From Hyphomicrobiales bacterium (lineage in GTDB: Bacteria > Pseudomonadota > Alphaproteobacteria > Rhizobiales > Xanthobacteraceae), in NCBI GenBank assembly GCA_003135415.1, contig PLBP01000035.1, positions 195,204-259,203 of the forward strand: a stretch of DNA of 64,000 nt. Direction: 5' to 3'. The position numbers were made by a program, and so were the translations under genes. The notes under the pieces were generated by a model. The model saw nothing but the letters and a program-made list of their open reading frames with translations, ran no database searches and was not told where the DNA came from. Positions 8,276 to 17,286 of the stretch are shown in pieces (the stretch's first letter is position 1; each line of letters starts with the position of its first letter).

Positions 8276-8379
8276 GCATGCCACCTCGAGGATCGACAAG
8301 ACATTATATAGGAAGCCAGCCGAAAGGGGCATGAAGATCGGTTGCACCATTCCGCCACTGCACGACGTGTCAACCGTCG

Positions 8380-8880
8380 CTATCGGCTGGTCTCGGTGAG
8401 GCCGGTGGGTGGGCCGTCGATCGCGGTCCAGCCGCCATCGACGAGGAAGGCGGAGCCCGTGACATAACTCGCGGCGTCCGAGGCGAGGAACGCGACGCAG
8501 GCCGCAACCTCGCTCGGCCTGCTCCAACGGTTGAACACGGTGTGGGCGGCGAGCGCCTGGTAGATATCCGGCCGCGCCTTCAGGGGTGCGATCAGCGGCG
8601 TCTCGACGATGCTCGGCACGATCGCATTCACGCGTACGCCGAAGCGGCCGACCTCGGAGGCAAGCCCGCGCACCATCTGGATGATGCCGGCTTTGGTCGC
8701 GCCATAAATCGCGAGCCCGGGCTCCAGCGTCGTGGCGCGTACCGAGGAGCTCGCGATCAGGCTGCCGCCACCGTTCTGCCCGCTCATCATGCGGCCGAAC
8801 GCGCGCAGAAAATAAAACGTGCCGCGTAAATTGAGATCGGCGACGCGGTCGTATTCCTCGTCGGTGTAAGCCGCCGGCAA
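8380..8880 (-). pseudogene. SDR dehydrogenase missing its N-terminal half
   Basis: The remaining frame encodes the C-terminal two thirds of a short-chain dehydrogenase: NLRGTFYFLRAF, the active-site serine region SSSVRA, the YGATK catalytic Tyr/Lys motif, and the C-terminal SYVTGSAFLVDGGW. The nucleotide-binding TGxxxGIG segment and the NNAG strand are absent, about 90 residues short. The first possible start is a TTG only 24 bases from the stop of the upstream gene, so there is no room for the lost part. I read it as a gene decapitated by a deletion. Confidence 0.8.
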
Positions 8881-8904
8881 AAGTATTTGGCGCCGAGCCC
8901 GGGG

Positions 8905-9180
8905 TTATGCGCCCGGATCCGAGATCACGCGTTTGACCACGAGGCGGTTCCAGATGAACAGAACGATCAGCGCGCCGACGATGGCGGTGATGAAGCCCGC
9001 GCCTTGATTGGGCCCGTACCAGCCGACTGCCTGCCCGATAAAGGTCGCGAGAAACGCACCGGCGATACCGATCACGGTGGTGAGGAGGAAGCCCGAGGGA
9101 TTATTCGGGCCGGGCGACAAGATGCGCGCGATAATGCCGGCGATAAAGCCGACCACAAGGATCCACAGAAGGCCGCTCAT
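8905..9180 (-). CDS. GlsB/YeaQ/YmgE family membrane protein
   Basis: A 91-residue three-helix inner-membrane protein of the transglycosylase-associated or GlsB stress family. Gly-rich helices are evident (VVGFIAGIIARILSPGP, LLTTVIGIAGAFLATFIG, ITAIVGALIVLFIW). The ATG at 9180 is preceded by AAGGGTGG at proper spacing; a GTG three codons up is less likely. Members are often stress-induced, but no EcfG site is seen here. Confidence 0.9.
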   Translation of the reverse strand: MSGLLWILVVGFIAGIIARILSPGPNNPSGFLLTTVIGIAGAFLATFIGQAVGWYGPNQGAGFITAIVGALIVLFIWNRLVVKRVISDPGA

Positions 9181-9228
9181 GATAGCCACCCTTTTCCGTT
9201 CAACGTGATGAATCGCCGTGCGTCAGCT

Positions 9229-9756
9229 TCAGCGCGACAATTCCTGCGCGGTGGGCAAGCGCCCATGCGGCGTCAGCTCGTTCACGATCTCGGGCAGTTG
9301 CTTGCTGAGACCGGCGATCAAATCGTCGCGCGAGATTCCGGTTTGCGCCATCAGCGCCTTGATTTGCTCGTTGTCGAGCACCTTGGCCAGATCGCCCGGA
9401 GAAATCGTCTTGTTCGGCCCGGTGCCGACCCAGGAATTGGCGACATCGCCCTGACCGCCTTGCTGGAACTGCTTCAAGAGATCGCCAAGACCGCCGCTGA
9501 GAACGCTTCCGGCCGCACCGCCCGCGAGCAGGCCGCCCAATCCGCCGGGTAGCATATCGCCGAGGCCACCGCCGGAGTTGGCGCCCGCGCCTGCAGGCTT
9601 TGCACCCGGTTGGCTGGCACTAATGCTTTTGACTGCCTTGTAGGCGAGCAGACCGAGGACCGCCATGGTGATCGGCGACATGCCGCCGCCGGTGGAAGGT
9701 CCGCTTGGTCCACGCGGCCCATTTTGCATGCCGTTGAGAACGTCCATCAAACCCAT
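9229..9756 (-). CDS. YidB-like protein (DUF937)
   Basis: A 175-residue protein resembling YidB. A Gly/Pro-rich N-terminal third includes a short hydrophobic segment (ITMAVLGLLAYKAV), followed by Gly-rich linkers and a helical C-terminal domain with the family pattern WVGTGPNKTISPGDLAKVL and LPEIVNELTPHGRLP. GGAG at good spacing upstream supports the ATG at 9756. Function is unknown. Confidence 0.88.
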   Translation of the reverse strand: MGLMDVLNGMQNGPRGPSGPSTGGGMSPITMAVLGLLAYKAVKSISASQPGAKPAGAGANSGGGLGDMLPGGLGGLLAGGAAGSVLSGGLGDLLKQFQQGGQGDVANSWVGTGPNKTISPGDLAKVLDNEQIKALMAQTGISRDDLIAGLSKQLPEIVNELTPHGRLPTAQELSR

Positions 9757-9901
9757 AATTGTCTCCTGTCGTTCCCCAACCCGGCGAAAACGATACCGCC
9801 GTGACATGAGGGTTACAAGTCGCGTTTATGCGTCCGAGGCGGGATAAAAAGTCACGGTGGAGTAAATGCAATCGCTCAAATGAGAACCGGCAACAATCGG
9901 A

Positions 9902-10168
9902 TCACTTTTGCTGCTGCATGGGCGGCTGTATCGGCTGCATCGGCTGTGCCGGTTGTTGCATCGATTGCTGCTTCGGCTTTTTGGCGGCCGGCGCGTCACC
10001 GTTGGCCATGCACTTCGACATGAATGTCTTGCGGGCAGGCCCGGTGAGCTTCTGATCCCCGGCGCCGAACTCGCAGGTTTTCATCTTTTCCTGCGCGGTG
10101 ATTGCGAATGCCGGGGCACTCAAAAGCATGGCCGCGAACAAGCTCGGCATGAAGACGCGTTGAAGCAT
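9902..10168 (-). CDS. PsiF-repeat secreted protein
   Basis: An 88-residue periplasmic protein. Signal peptide to about residue 22 (cut after APAFA), then a single PsiF-type repeat (KMKTCEFGAGDQKLTG, RKTFMSKCM) with its two conserved cysteines, and a Gln/Pro/Met-rich low-complexity tail of about 27 residues. Family members from enteric bacteria carry two repeats, so this is a shortened form with an added tail. Function is unknown. Confidence 0.82.
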   Translation of the reverse strand: MLQRVFMPSLFAAMLLSAPAFAITAQEKMKTCEFGAGDQKLTGPARKTFMSKCMANGDAPAAKKPKQQSMQQPAQPMQPIQPPMQQQK

Positions 10169-10404
10169 GGATTAGCTCCCTTTACCCAATCGAGACGCCC
10201 CGAGGCAGTATGGCTTACCGGACAATTTTAGCATAGCGCTAAACACGGGCGGATTTCCGATTGTTTCGGCGGGGATGGGCATTATGCAAACGACAATCAC
10301 CGCCGGGGAAATGCCGCGCGACCGCGCCCGGTTCGGCCCGCGGTCATGGAAACGCCTAACCTTCGCCGGCATTTCCCCGAGCGAAAGGGCCGCCAATAAG
10401 AAGG

Positions 10405-12351
10405 CTAAGCGCCTTTCGGCATCACGATTTCGAACATCGGATTGAAATTCTCGAACAGGCCGAACAGCTCCAGTAGTTTCATCGGCTGGCCGTCGATCTT
10501 GACGAGGCCCCTCTGCACCGCTTCCGGAAACGTCGTTTTTCGCATCAGGATCTGATCGAGCGTCGCGCGCGCGAGCGTCAGCGTCGCGTCGGCGTTCGCC
10601 GCCTGCTTGCTCGCGATGTGCGTGAGGGCGCAATTCTCCAGGCTCAATACATATTGCTGTTTGGTGTCACTGAAATTCCAGTTGATGACGATCTTCTTGC
10701 CTTCGGCCTTGGAGCCGTTCAGGCGCACGCCGAAAAAGTCGAACACCATGTCGACGGTCAGCGCCCGGAGCGCGTTCAAGCCGGGCGGCGTCAACGAGCG
10801 CGGCTGCGGCACGCCGTTGCGGAGCTCAAAGGCGGCGCAGAGATACGAATTTCGCCAGGTCGCCGCTTCCGCGAGATAGCCGAGTTGCTCGAGCGCATCG
10901 GCGGCGAGCAAGCGCGCCGCGCTATGTTGCGGCTCGGCGAAGACGACGCGGTTCATGACTTCCGCCACCCAGCGATAGTGACCGTTGTGGAAATCTTCGC
11001 GCGCGCGGCGAATGACCGCCTCCGTGCCGCCCATATATTCGAGATATTTCTTCGCCGCTTCCATCGGCGGCAACGGATCGAGATGGGCGGGATTGGAATC
11101 GTACCAGCCGAGATATTTCTGATAGATCGCTTTGGCGTTGTGGCGGACGGTGCCGTAATAATCGCGATTGAACCATTCCTTCGCGAGACCTTCGGGGAGC
11201 TTCAGCTGCTCGGCGATCTCGGGCGCGGTAAATCCGTGATTGATGAGACGAAGCGTCTGGTCGTGGACGTATTTGTATAGGTCGCGCTGCTTCGTCAGAT
11301 AATCCCGAATGCGCGCGCTCTCCCAAATCGGCCAGTGGTGCTGGGCCATCAACACATCGGTTTTGCCGGCGAAAAGCTCGATCGCTTCGTTCAGATATTT
11401 CGACCAGGCGAGGGCGTCCCGCACCTCGGCGCCGCGGAACGGCAGCAAATTGTGGAAGAGATGCGTCGCGTTCTCGGCGATGTTGAGCGCACGAAGTGCC
11501 GGAAAATATAGATGGAATTCCGCCGGCGCCTCGCTGTTCGGCGCCATTTGAAAGACGATTTCGACGCCATCGATGACGCGCTTTTCGTCGGTCTCGCGGA
11601 CGAGATCGTTCGGCGGAAAAAGCGTCATGGTGCCGCGCGCGATCGTCTTGCCGAGCGCCGCATCCACCTGGCCGCGAATTCCCTTCGGCAGGCGGAGGCC
11701 AAATTGGTATTGCGCGCGCCGCGCCATGGCGTTGCCGGCGATGACGTTTTCCGAGACGGCAAAATCAAGGAATTTATCCGGCGCGATAATTTGAACGCCG
11801 CCTGCGGCCACCTCTTCCTCCGTGAGGACGCCCCCTACTCCTCCCCAATGATCGGCATGGGTGTGGGTGTAAATAACCGCAACGATCGGCCTTTTTCCGC
11901 GCTCTCGAAAATAGAGCTCCATCGCCGCCTTCGCGGTCTCGGCGACGGACAAGGTATCGATGACGATGATGCCGGTATCGCCCTCGACGATGGTGATATT
12001 GGCGATGTCGAAGCCGCGGATTTGATAGATGCGCTCGCAGACTTGAAACAGTCCGTGCCGGCAATTGAGCTGCGCGAGCCGCCATAGGCTCGGATGCACG
12101 GCGTCGGGGGAGGCGTCCGTTTGCAGAAAGGAATAGGCGTTCATATCCCATACCGCGTGGCCGTCCGCATCCTTGATCAAGGCGCCGGGAATGGTCGCGA
12201 CGAAGCCACGAGCCACGTCGTCGTAATCCCTGCGATCCGAAAACGGCAATTCTTTTAGCGCCGCCGCGTGGGCTGCTTTCACGGCGGGCTCCGCCGCCTT
12301 CGGCTCGACCGCAGCGGATTGTTCGCCCGCGTTTTCTTTTGATTCCGCCAT
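10405..12351 (-). CDS. Alkyl/aryl-sulfatase, SDS-hydrolase type
   Basis: A 648-residue class III sulfatase resembling SdsA1, which hydrolyses primary alkyl sulfates such as dodecyl sulfate to alcohol and sulfate. The metallo-beta-lactamase domain spans about residues 95-370 with the zinc motif THTHADHWGG at 162-171. A helical dimerisation region follows, then a C-terminal SCP2-like domain (about residues 520-640) that binds the alkyl chain. No clear signal peptide is seen; the N-terminus is Ala/Glu-rich. It is the last gene of a three-gene operon, starting 4 bases after the GMC oxidoreductase stop. Confidence 0.93.
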   Translation of the reverse strand: MAESKENAGEQSAAVEPKAAEPAVKAAHAAALKELPFSDRRDYDDVARGFVATIPGALIKDADGHAVWDMNAYSFLQTDASPDAVHPSLWRLAQLNCRHGLFQVCERIYQIRGFDIANITIVEGDTGIIVIDTLSVAETAKAAMELYFRERGKRPIVAVIYTHTHADHWGGVGGVLTEEEVAAGGVQIIAPDKFLDFAVSENVIAGNAMARRAQYQFGLRLPKGIRGQVDAALGKTIARGTMTLFPPNDLVRETDEKRVIDGVEIVFQMAPNSEAPAEFHLYFPALRALNIAENATHLFHNLLPFRGAEVRDALAWSKYLNEAIELFAGKTDVLMAQHHWPIWESARIRDYLTKQRDLYKYVHDQTLRLINHGFTAPEIAEQLKLPEGLAKEWFNRDYYGTVRHNAKAIYQKYLGWYDSNPAHLDPLPPMEAAKKYLEYMGGTEAVIRRAREDFHNGHYRWVAEVMNRVVFAEPQHSAARLLAADALEQLGYLAEAATWRNSYLCAAFELRNGVPQPRSLTPPGLNALRALTVDMVFDFFGVRLNGSKAEGKKIVINWNFSDTKQQYVLSLENCALTHIASKQAANADATLTLARATLDQILMRKTTFPEAVQRGLVKIDGQPMKLLELFGLFENFNPMFEIVMPKGA

Positions 12352-12355
12352 CGGC

Positions 12356-13945
12356 TCAGTGTCTCGCGCGAATGAGATCGACGGCTTTCTCGGCGATCAT
12401 GATCGTGGGCGCGTTGGTATTGCCGCCGACGAGCGTCGGCATGATCGAGGCATCGACCACGCGGAGCCCTTCGAGCCCACGCACGCGCAATTCGGGGTCG
12501 ACCACGGCTTGATTGTCGCTGCCCATTTTGCAGGTGCCGACCGGGTGATAGACCGTGTCGGATCGATTGCGCAGAACGTCGCGGATCTGCGAATCTGTTT
12601 CGACGCCGCGCGTGAGCAAATCCTCGCCCCGCACACTCGCCAGCGCCGGCGCTTCCAGAATTCGCCGAGTGAGGCGAAAAGCCTTGACCATGTCTTCGAG
12701 ATCGCGGGGATCGTCGTAAAACTTCGGGTCGATTAACGGCGGCGCCGACGCATCCGCGCTTTGCAGCGCGACGAAGCCCCGGCTCTTCGGCCGCAACAGG
12801 CAAACGTGGCAGGAAAAGCCGTGGCCGAGGCTTTTCTTGCGGCCGTGATCGGTGACCTTGCCGACGACGAAATGCAGCTGAATGTCGGGCACGGCCGCTT
12901 GCGGATTCGTTTTCAGAAAGCCGCCCGCTTCGGCAAAATTCGTGGTGATCATGCCGCGTCCTTCCTTGCGGGAGCGGCCGATCTCCCGGATCAGGCGCGC
13001 GATACCCCCGAAGGAAATGCCGAAAAGGTCACGGCTTTCGGAACTATAGGAAAAGACGAAATCGATGTGGTCCTGAAGATTGCGGCCGACGGCGGGAAGA
13101 TCGTGAACGACTTCGATGCCGAATTTTCGCAGATGATTGCCGTCGCCGACGCCCGAGAGCATGAGCAATTGCGGCGATTGAAAAGCGCCGCTCGCCAGGA
13201 TCACTTCGCGCCGGGCCTTGACTTCGCGTGTCACCTTGCCTTGCCGATACTGCACCCCGGTCGTGCGGCGGCCTGAAAACACGATCTTGCCCGCCGCCGC
13301 CTCCGTGATTACCGATAAATTCGGCCGCGCGAGATTCGGATGGATATAGGCACGGGCGGCGCTCCAGCGCTCGCCGTTTTTTTGCGTCACCTGATAGACG
13401 CCGACCCCCTCCTGCTCCGCGCCATTAAAATCCTGATTGAGCGGAAATTGGCACTGGCGCGCGGCCTCGACGAATACGTGCGGCACGGGATTGTCGGTGC
13501 GTAGCGCGGCCACGTTCAGTGGGCCGCCGCTGCCATGAAACGCGTCGTGAATATCCTCGTTGTTCTCGGCGCGTTTGAAATAGGGCAACAGGTCCTCGAA
13601 CGACCAGCCTTTGTTGCCGAGCGAGGCCCAATGGTCGTAGTCCCATTTGTGCCCGCGGATATAGACCATCGCGTTGATCGCGCTCGAGCCGCCGAGCGCC
13701 TTGCCGCGCGGCTGATATCCTACCCTGCCATTGAGACCGGGCTGCGGCACCGTGTCGAAGGCCCAATTTTTGATCTTCGACGGTATCATGATTGCGGTCG
13801 CGGCGGGCGCGTTGACGACCCAGCCGGTGCCGGCTTGGCCGGCTTCCAACAGGCAAACCTTGACGCCGGGATTTTCCGAGAGCCGGCTCGCGACGACGCA
13901 ACCCGCCGACCCGCCTCCGACGACGACGTAATCGAACTCGTCCAT
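12356..13945 (-). CDS. GMC family FAD-dependent alcohol oxidoreductase
   Basis: A 529-residue glucose-methanol-choline oxidoreductase. The FAD-binding N-terminus is plain (FDYVVVGGGSAGCVVASRL, ALGGSSAINAMVYIRG), the second GMC signature appears as SGAFQSPQLLMLSGVG, and the C-terminal active-site region contains VYHPVGTCKMG and NTNAPTIMIAEKA. Such enzymes oxidise primary alcohols. Between an MFS gene and an alkylsulfatase, the natural inference is oxidation of the released long-chain alcohol. GAGGGAGAC upstream supports the ATG at 13945 over an ATG 13 codons earlier. Confidence 0.93.
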   Translation of the reverse strand: MDEFDYVVVGGGSAGCVVASRLSENPGVKVCLLEAGQAGTGWVVNAPAATAIMIPSKIKNWAFDTVPQPGLNGRVGYQPRGKALGGSSAINAMVYIRGHKWDYDHWASLGNKGWSFEDLLPYFKRAENNEDIHDAFHGSGGPLNVAALRTDNPVPHVFVEAARQCQFPLNQDFNGAEQEGVGVYQVTQKNGERWSAARAYIHPNLARPNLSVITEAAAGKIVFSGRRTTGVQYRQGKVTREVKARREVILASGAFQSPQLLMLSGVGDGNHLRKFGIEVVHDLPAVGRNLQDHIDFVFSYSSESRDLFGISFGGIARLIREIGRSRKEGRGMITTNFAEAGGFLKTNPQAAVPDIQLHFVVGKVTDHGRKKSLGHGFSCHVCLLRPKSRGFVALQSADASAPPLIDPKFYDDPRDLEDMVKAFRLTRRILEAPALASVRGEDLLTRGVETDSQIRDVLRNRSDTVYHPVGTCKMGSDNQAVVDPELRVRGLEGLRVVDASIMPTLVGGNTNAPTIMIAEKAVDLIRARH

Positions 13946-13970
13946 ACGAACCGTCTCCCTCAGAAGATGC

Positions 13971-15248
13971 TCATTCCGCCGCAACCGGGCTGAGCGCGCC
14001 CGCGCGCGCGAGCCGTGCGCCGTCCTTTTCCGGGCGCATGAAGAACATGCCGATGATGCCGCCGACGAGCATGATCAAGCCGCATATTTCATAGCCGGTA
14101 TTGTATCCGTCCGTCGGCGTCGCAGCGCGCTCGATGACGTTGCCCATGATGTAAGGCGCGAGAATTCCGGCCGATGTTCCGACCGCATTCCCGATTGCGA
14201 GCATCGCGCCGCGCTGCGAAACGGGCGTGATCTCGCCCACGATCGCGTGGCTGAATACGTAGATGACCGCGGGCAGCGAGGTGCCGACCATGGTGGCGAG
14301 AATCCGCAGCGTCGCATTCGGCATGTAAGGCAGAAGCAGAAGCATGGCGCCGCCGAGCGCGACGCAGGCGCCGCCGAGAATTCCCCGCGCGACGCGGCTC
14401 GATACGCCTTTCGCGAGAAGGCGCTGCGAATACCAGCCGAGCGAGATCACCAGGATCACGCCGAAGCCCCACGGCAAGGCGCTCAACAGGCCCACTTCCT
14501 GCTGGGAAAATCCGAGCACGTTCACGAGATACGGCGTCTGCCAGGAAATCGCGAGCGACAATCCCCAATAAGCGCCGAAGAACGCGCACCAGCTGGCGAT
14601 AATCGTCGGGCAGGTCAGCAGCTCCCGGTAGGAAATGCCGGCATGCAGGCTCTTGAGCGTTTCGCTCGCCTCGGCGATCGAGCCTTCGCGGCCGAACAGA
14701 AGCCACGCCGCCGTCCACATCAGCCCGGCGATACCGAGAACGCCGAATGCCCAGTGCCAGGAGTAGTGCACGATAATCCAATTGAGCGCGGGTAGCGCCA
14801 ATAGCACGCCGACGCCCGCGCCCTGCGCGATGACGGCGGTCGGCAGCGTTCTGTGCTCGTTGGGAAACCACTTATAGGCGGAATGAAGTGCCACGGGATA
14901 AGCCGGCCCCTCGCCGGCGCCGAGCGCAATCCGGCAAAGCATCAAGGTCGTGAGCCCCACCGTTCCGACCATGGGAAACTGCGTGAGCGCCCAGACGAGG
15001 CCCATGATCGCGAGAACCCAGCGCGTCTGAACCCGGTTGACGATGAAGCCGGTGACGACCGCGGAAATCGAAAACAGAAAAAAGAAGCTCGATCCGACGA
15101 GGCCGAATTGGCTCGGCGTTAGACCGAGCTCCTGCATGATCGGCACACCGGCGAGACCGATGACGGTCTTGTCGACGAAATTGATCAGCATGAAGGCGAA
15201 GAGGAGAAAGACGACGACCCAGGCTCTCTTGCCCGACGCTGCTGGCAT
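13971..15248 (-). CDS. MFS transporter, anion:cation symporter type
   Basis: A 425-residue 12-helix major facilitator transporter resembling the ACS group that imports organic anions. Features are the N-terminal NFVDKTVIGLAGVPIM, FIVNRVQTRWVL after helix 2, RIALGAGEGPAYP on helix 4 and KWFPNEHRTLPTAV. It is the first gene of the operon with GMC oxidoreductase (25-base gap) and alkylsulfatase, which suggests that it imports an alkyl sulfate or a related sulfonated anion. Confidence 0.9.
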   Translation of the reverse strand: MPAASGKRAWVVVFLLFAFMLINFVDKTVIGLAGVPIMQELGLTPSQFGLVGSSFFFLFSISAVVTGFIVNRVQTRWVLAIMGLVWALTQFPMVGTVGLTTLMLCRIALGAGEGPAYPVALHSAYKWFPNEHRTLPTAVIAQGAGVGVLLALPALNWIIVHYSWHWAFGVLGIAGLMWTAAWLLFGREGSIAEASETLKSLHAGISYRELLTCPTIIASWCAFFGAYWGLSLAISWQTPYLVNVLGFSQQEVGLLSALPWGFGVILVISLGWYSQRLLAKGVSSRVARGILGGACVALGGAMLLLLPYMPNATLRILATMVGTSLPAVIYVFSHAIVGEITPVSQRGAMLAIGNAVGTSAGILAPYIMGNVIERAATPTDGYNTGYEICGLIMLVGGIIGMFFMRPEKDGARLARAGALSPVAAE

Positions 15249-15468
15249 TTTATCCTCCCGCGTCCGGCGTTCCGGAGCAAACTTCCAGCGCCATTCTTAT
15301 TGTGGATCCACTGCGCTCGGCTTCGCGCGCGCAAGTCCTTTTCAGCCGATGATGACGAACAAAGACATCCACGGTAACGGTTGCCGTAAGGGAAACCAAT
15401 CGGTGATGCCCATTATGGCGTTGCGGTGAGGCAATGGCCTACGGCCGCAAGGGGCAGTAATGGACGAC

Positions 15469-17286
15469 TTAATCGTCCTTTCCACCCATACTCGCCCGCA
15501 CGATGGCGCTCACGTCCGAATAAAATTTGAGAACCGGCAAGATCACCCTGTGGAGCGCGGTTTTATGGATCAACAGGTCGTGCAACGCCAGATAATCGAT
15601 GTCGGTGGTGAGGAAACACTCCATTGCGTTCCGCGGCGTCTCGACGATTGGCTCGCCCTTCACATTGAACGAGGTGTTCAAGAGCACGGGAACGCCGGTG
15701 AGGGCCTCGAATTCCTTCAGTAGCCGGTACAAAGGCGGATTGGTTTCCTCGCGAACCGTTTGCACCCGCGCCGTTCCGTCGACGTGAACTATGGACGGAA
15801 TTTTATCCTTCCATTCGGGGCGGACGGGTTTTGCCATCAGCATGTAGGGAGAATCGTGGCTGCCTTCGAAGATTTCGTCTTCCCGCTCCGCCAGAACGAT
15901 CGGCGCGAAGGGACGGAATGCCTGCCTGAATTTGACGCGCCGGTTCAGGATATCCTTCATCTCCGCCGAGCGCGGATCTGCGATGATGCTGCGGTTGCCG
16001 AGCGCGCGCGGCCCGAATTCGGAGCCGCCCTGGAACCAGCCGATGATCTTGCCCTCGGCAAGGACCTTCGCCGTATCGCGGCTGATGTTGTCGCTCTGCG
16101 TGCTTTTCGTCGCGAGACGGATCAGCGTTTTGTCCGTCGCGCCGCGCACATCCGCATCCGAATAAGGCTTGCCAAAATACGCGTGCTTGATGACGGACGC
16201 GCGCGGCTTTTTCTGAATCGCGAGATAGCCGTAATAGGCGCAACCGATGGCGATGCCGTCGTCGCCCGCCGCCGGCTGAATCCACACATTCTCGAACCCG
16301 GCCTCGCGCGCGAGCCGGCCGTTGGCGACGCAATTCAGCGCCACGCCACCCGCGAGGCAGAGGTTCTTCGCGCCGGTCGCCTCGCGCAACCATTTCGCCC
16401 GGGCGAGAAGCACCATCTCGGTATCGTCCTGGATCTGCCAGGCAAGATCCTTCCAGTGCTGCATGGACGGGCTTTTTTCCCAGTCCTTCCCGCTCCCGGC
16501 GATCCAGGGCTCTTTGAGCTCCTCGAGCCAATCGGGAACGCTCAGCACGCCGTTCTCGATGTGGAGCAGCGGCTTCATCTGACCGTGACGGCCGTATGGG
16601 GCCAAGCCCATCAACTCGCCGCATTTGTTCCAGTTGCCGAAAATATAGGTCGAGGCACGGCTATAGAGCGCACCGAGGCCAGCCATGTTGAAAAATTCAT
16701 CGGCGAGGTATCCGCGGCACGGCTCCAGCCATACTTTTTTCAACGTCTCGAGCTTGCTGCCGGAAAATTTATAATAGCTCTCCGATTCGCGCGCGAGCGG
16801 ATTGGTTTTGTCGGACGATGGATATTCCTCGGTGACATCCGCGCTGTAGCTGCCGACGCCGTCGACCACCATCACCACCCCTTCGTCGAAGGGACAGGCG
16901 GCGAAGGCACTGTATGCGTGGGCGAGATGATGCGAGACGGTTACGACTTTGTTCGAGCGCGAACGATACAGCGGCTCTTTCGCCGCGACGTTTCGCTCCC
17001 GCTCGCTCATGAAACCCGGCGCATCTTGATTGAGGAGGCGCGTTTCCATTTCTTCGACCGGCAGCACGTAACAATTGCGCACCACCAGATCGACGTCGGC
17101 GAGCGATATGCCCTCGGCTTTCAGGCAATAGTCGACGACTTCTTTGTAAAACCCGGTCGCGTGCTTTTCGCGCGTAATTCGCTCTTTCGCGATTGCGAAC
17201 GCGATCTCGCCGTTGCGAAGAAGGCACGCGCTGACGTCGTGATCGTAGGTATTCAACCCGAGGACATAGGCGTGTTTTTTTGACAT
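15469..17286 (-). CDS. Carbamoyltransferase, NodU/CmcH/TobZ family
   Basis: A 605-residue O-carbamoyltransferase. Known members use carbamoyl phosphate and ATP to carbamoylate sugars or antibiotics. The YrdC-like N-terminal region shows the metal-binding HHLAHAYSAF motif (about residues 118-127) and VMVVDGVG; later come CLAGGVALNCVANGRL and the C-terminal FGPRALGNRSI. It is a single-gene unit; no glycosyltransferase, nod or antibiotic genes are nearby, so the acceptor is unknown. Tandem palindromes about 200 bases upstream could control it. Confidence 0.92.
   Translation of the reverse strand: MSKKHAYVLGLNTYDHDVSACLLRNGEIAFAIAKERITREKHATGFYKEVVDYCLKAEGISLADVDLVVRNCYVLPVEEMETRLLNQDAPGFMSERERNVAAKEPLYRSRSNKVVTVSHHLAHAYSAFAACPFDEGVVMVVDGVGSYSADVTEEYPSSDKTNPLARESESYYKFSGSKLETLKKVWLEPCRGYLADEFFNMAGLGALYSRASTYIFGNWNKCGELMGLAPYGRHGQMKPLLHIENGVLSVPDWLEELKEPWIAGSGKDWEKSPSMQHWKDLAWQIQDDTEMVLLARAKWLREATGAKNLCLAGGVALNCVANGRLAREAGFENVWIQPAAGDDGIAIGCAYYGYLAIQKKPRASVIKHAYFGKPYSDADVRGATDKTLIRLATKSTQSDNISRDTAKVLAEGKIIGWFQGGSEFGPRALGNRSIIADPRSAEMKDILNRRVKFRQAFRPFAPIVLAEREDEIFEGSHDSPYMLMAKPVRPEWKDKIPSIVHVDGTARVQTVREETNPPLYRLLKEFEALTGVPVLLNTSFNVKGEPIVETPRNAMECFLTTDIDYLALHDLLIHKTALHRVILPVLKFYSDVSAIVRASMGGKDD

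Noticed and set aside
9750-9775. GGAAC-N17-GGTT on the minus strand before the YidB-like gene
   Set aside because: The -10 element would overlap the start codon at 9756 and transcription would begin inside the gene.
12356-13945. GMC oxidoreductase as HmfH, the HMF oxidase of the furoate pathway
   Set aside because: It is in an operon with an alkylsulfatase about 42 kb from the hmf-like genes; gene context favours long-chain alcohols.
15760-17283. 507-codon open frame on the plus strand
   Set aside because: It lies fully antisense to the carbamoyltransferase, is rich in Arg, His and Asp as expected for a shadow frame in GC-rich DNA, and has no family features. The same holds for long frames at 4329-5654 (plus), 50240-51472 (minus) and 60574-62025 (plus).
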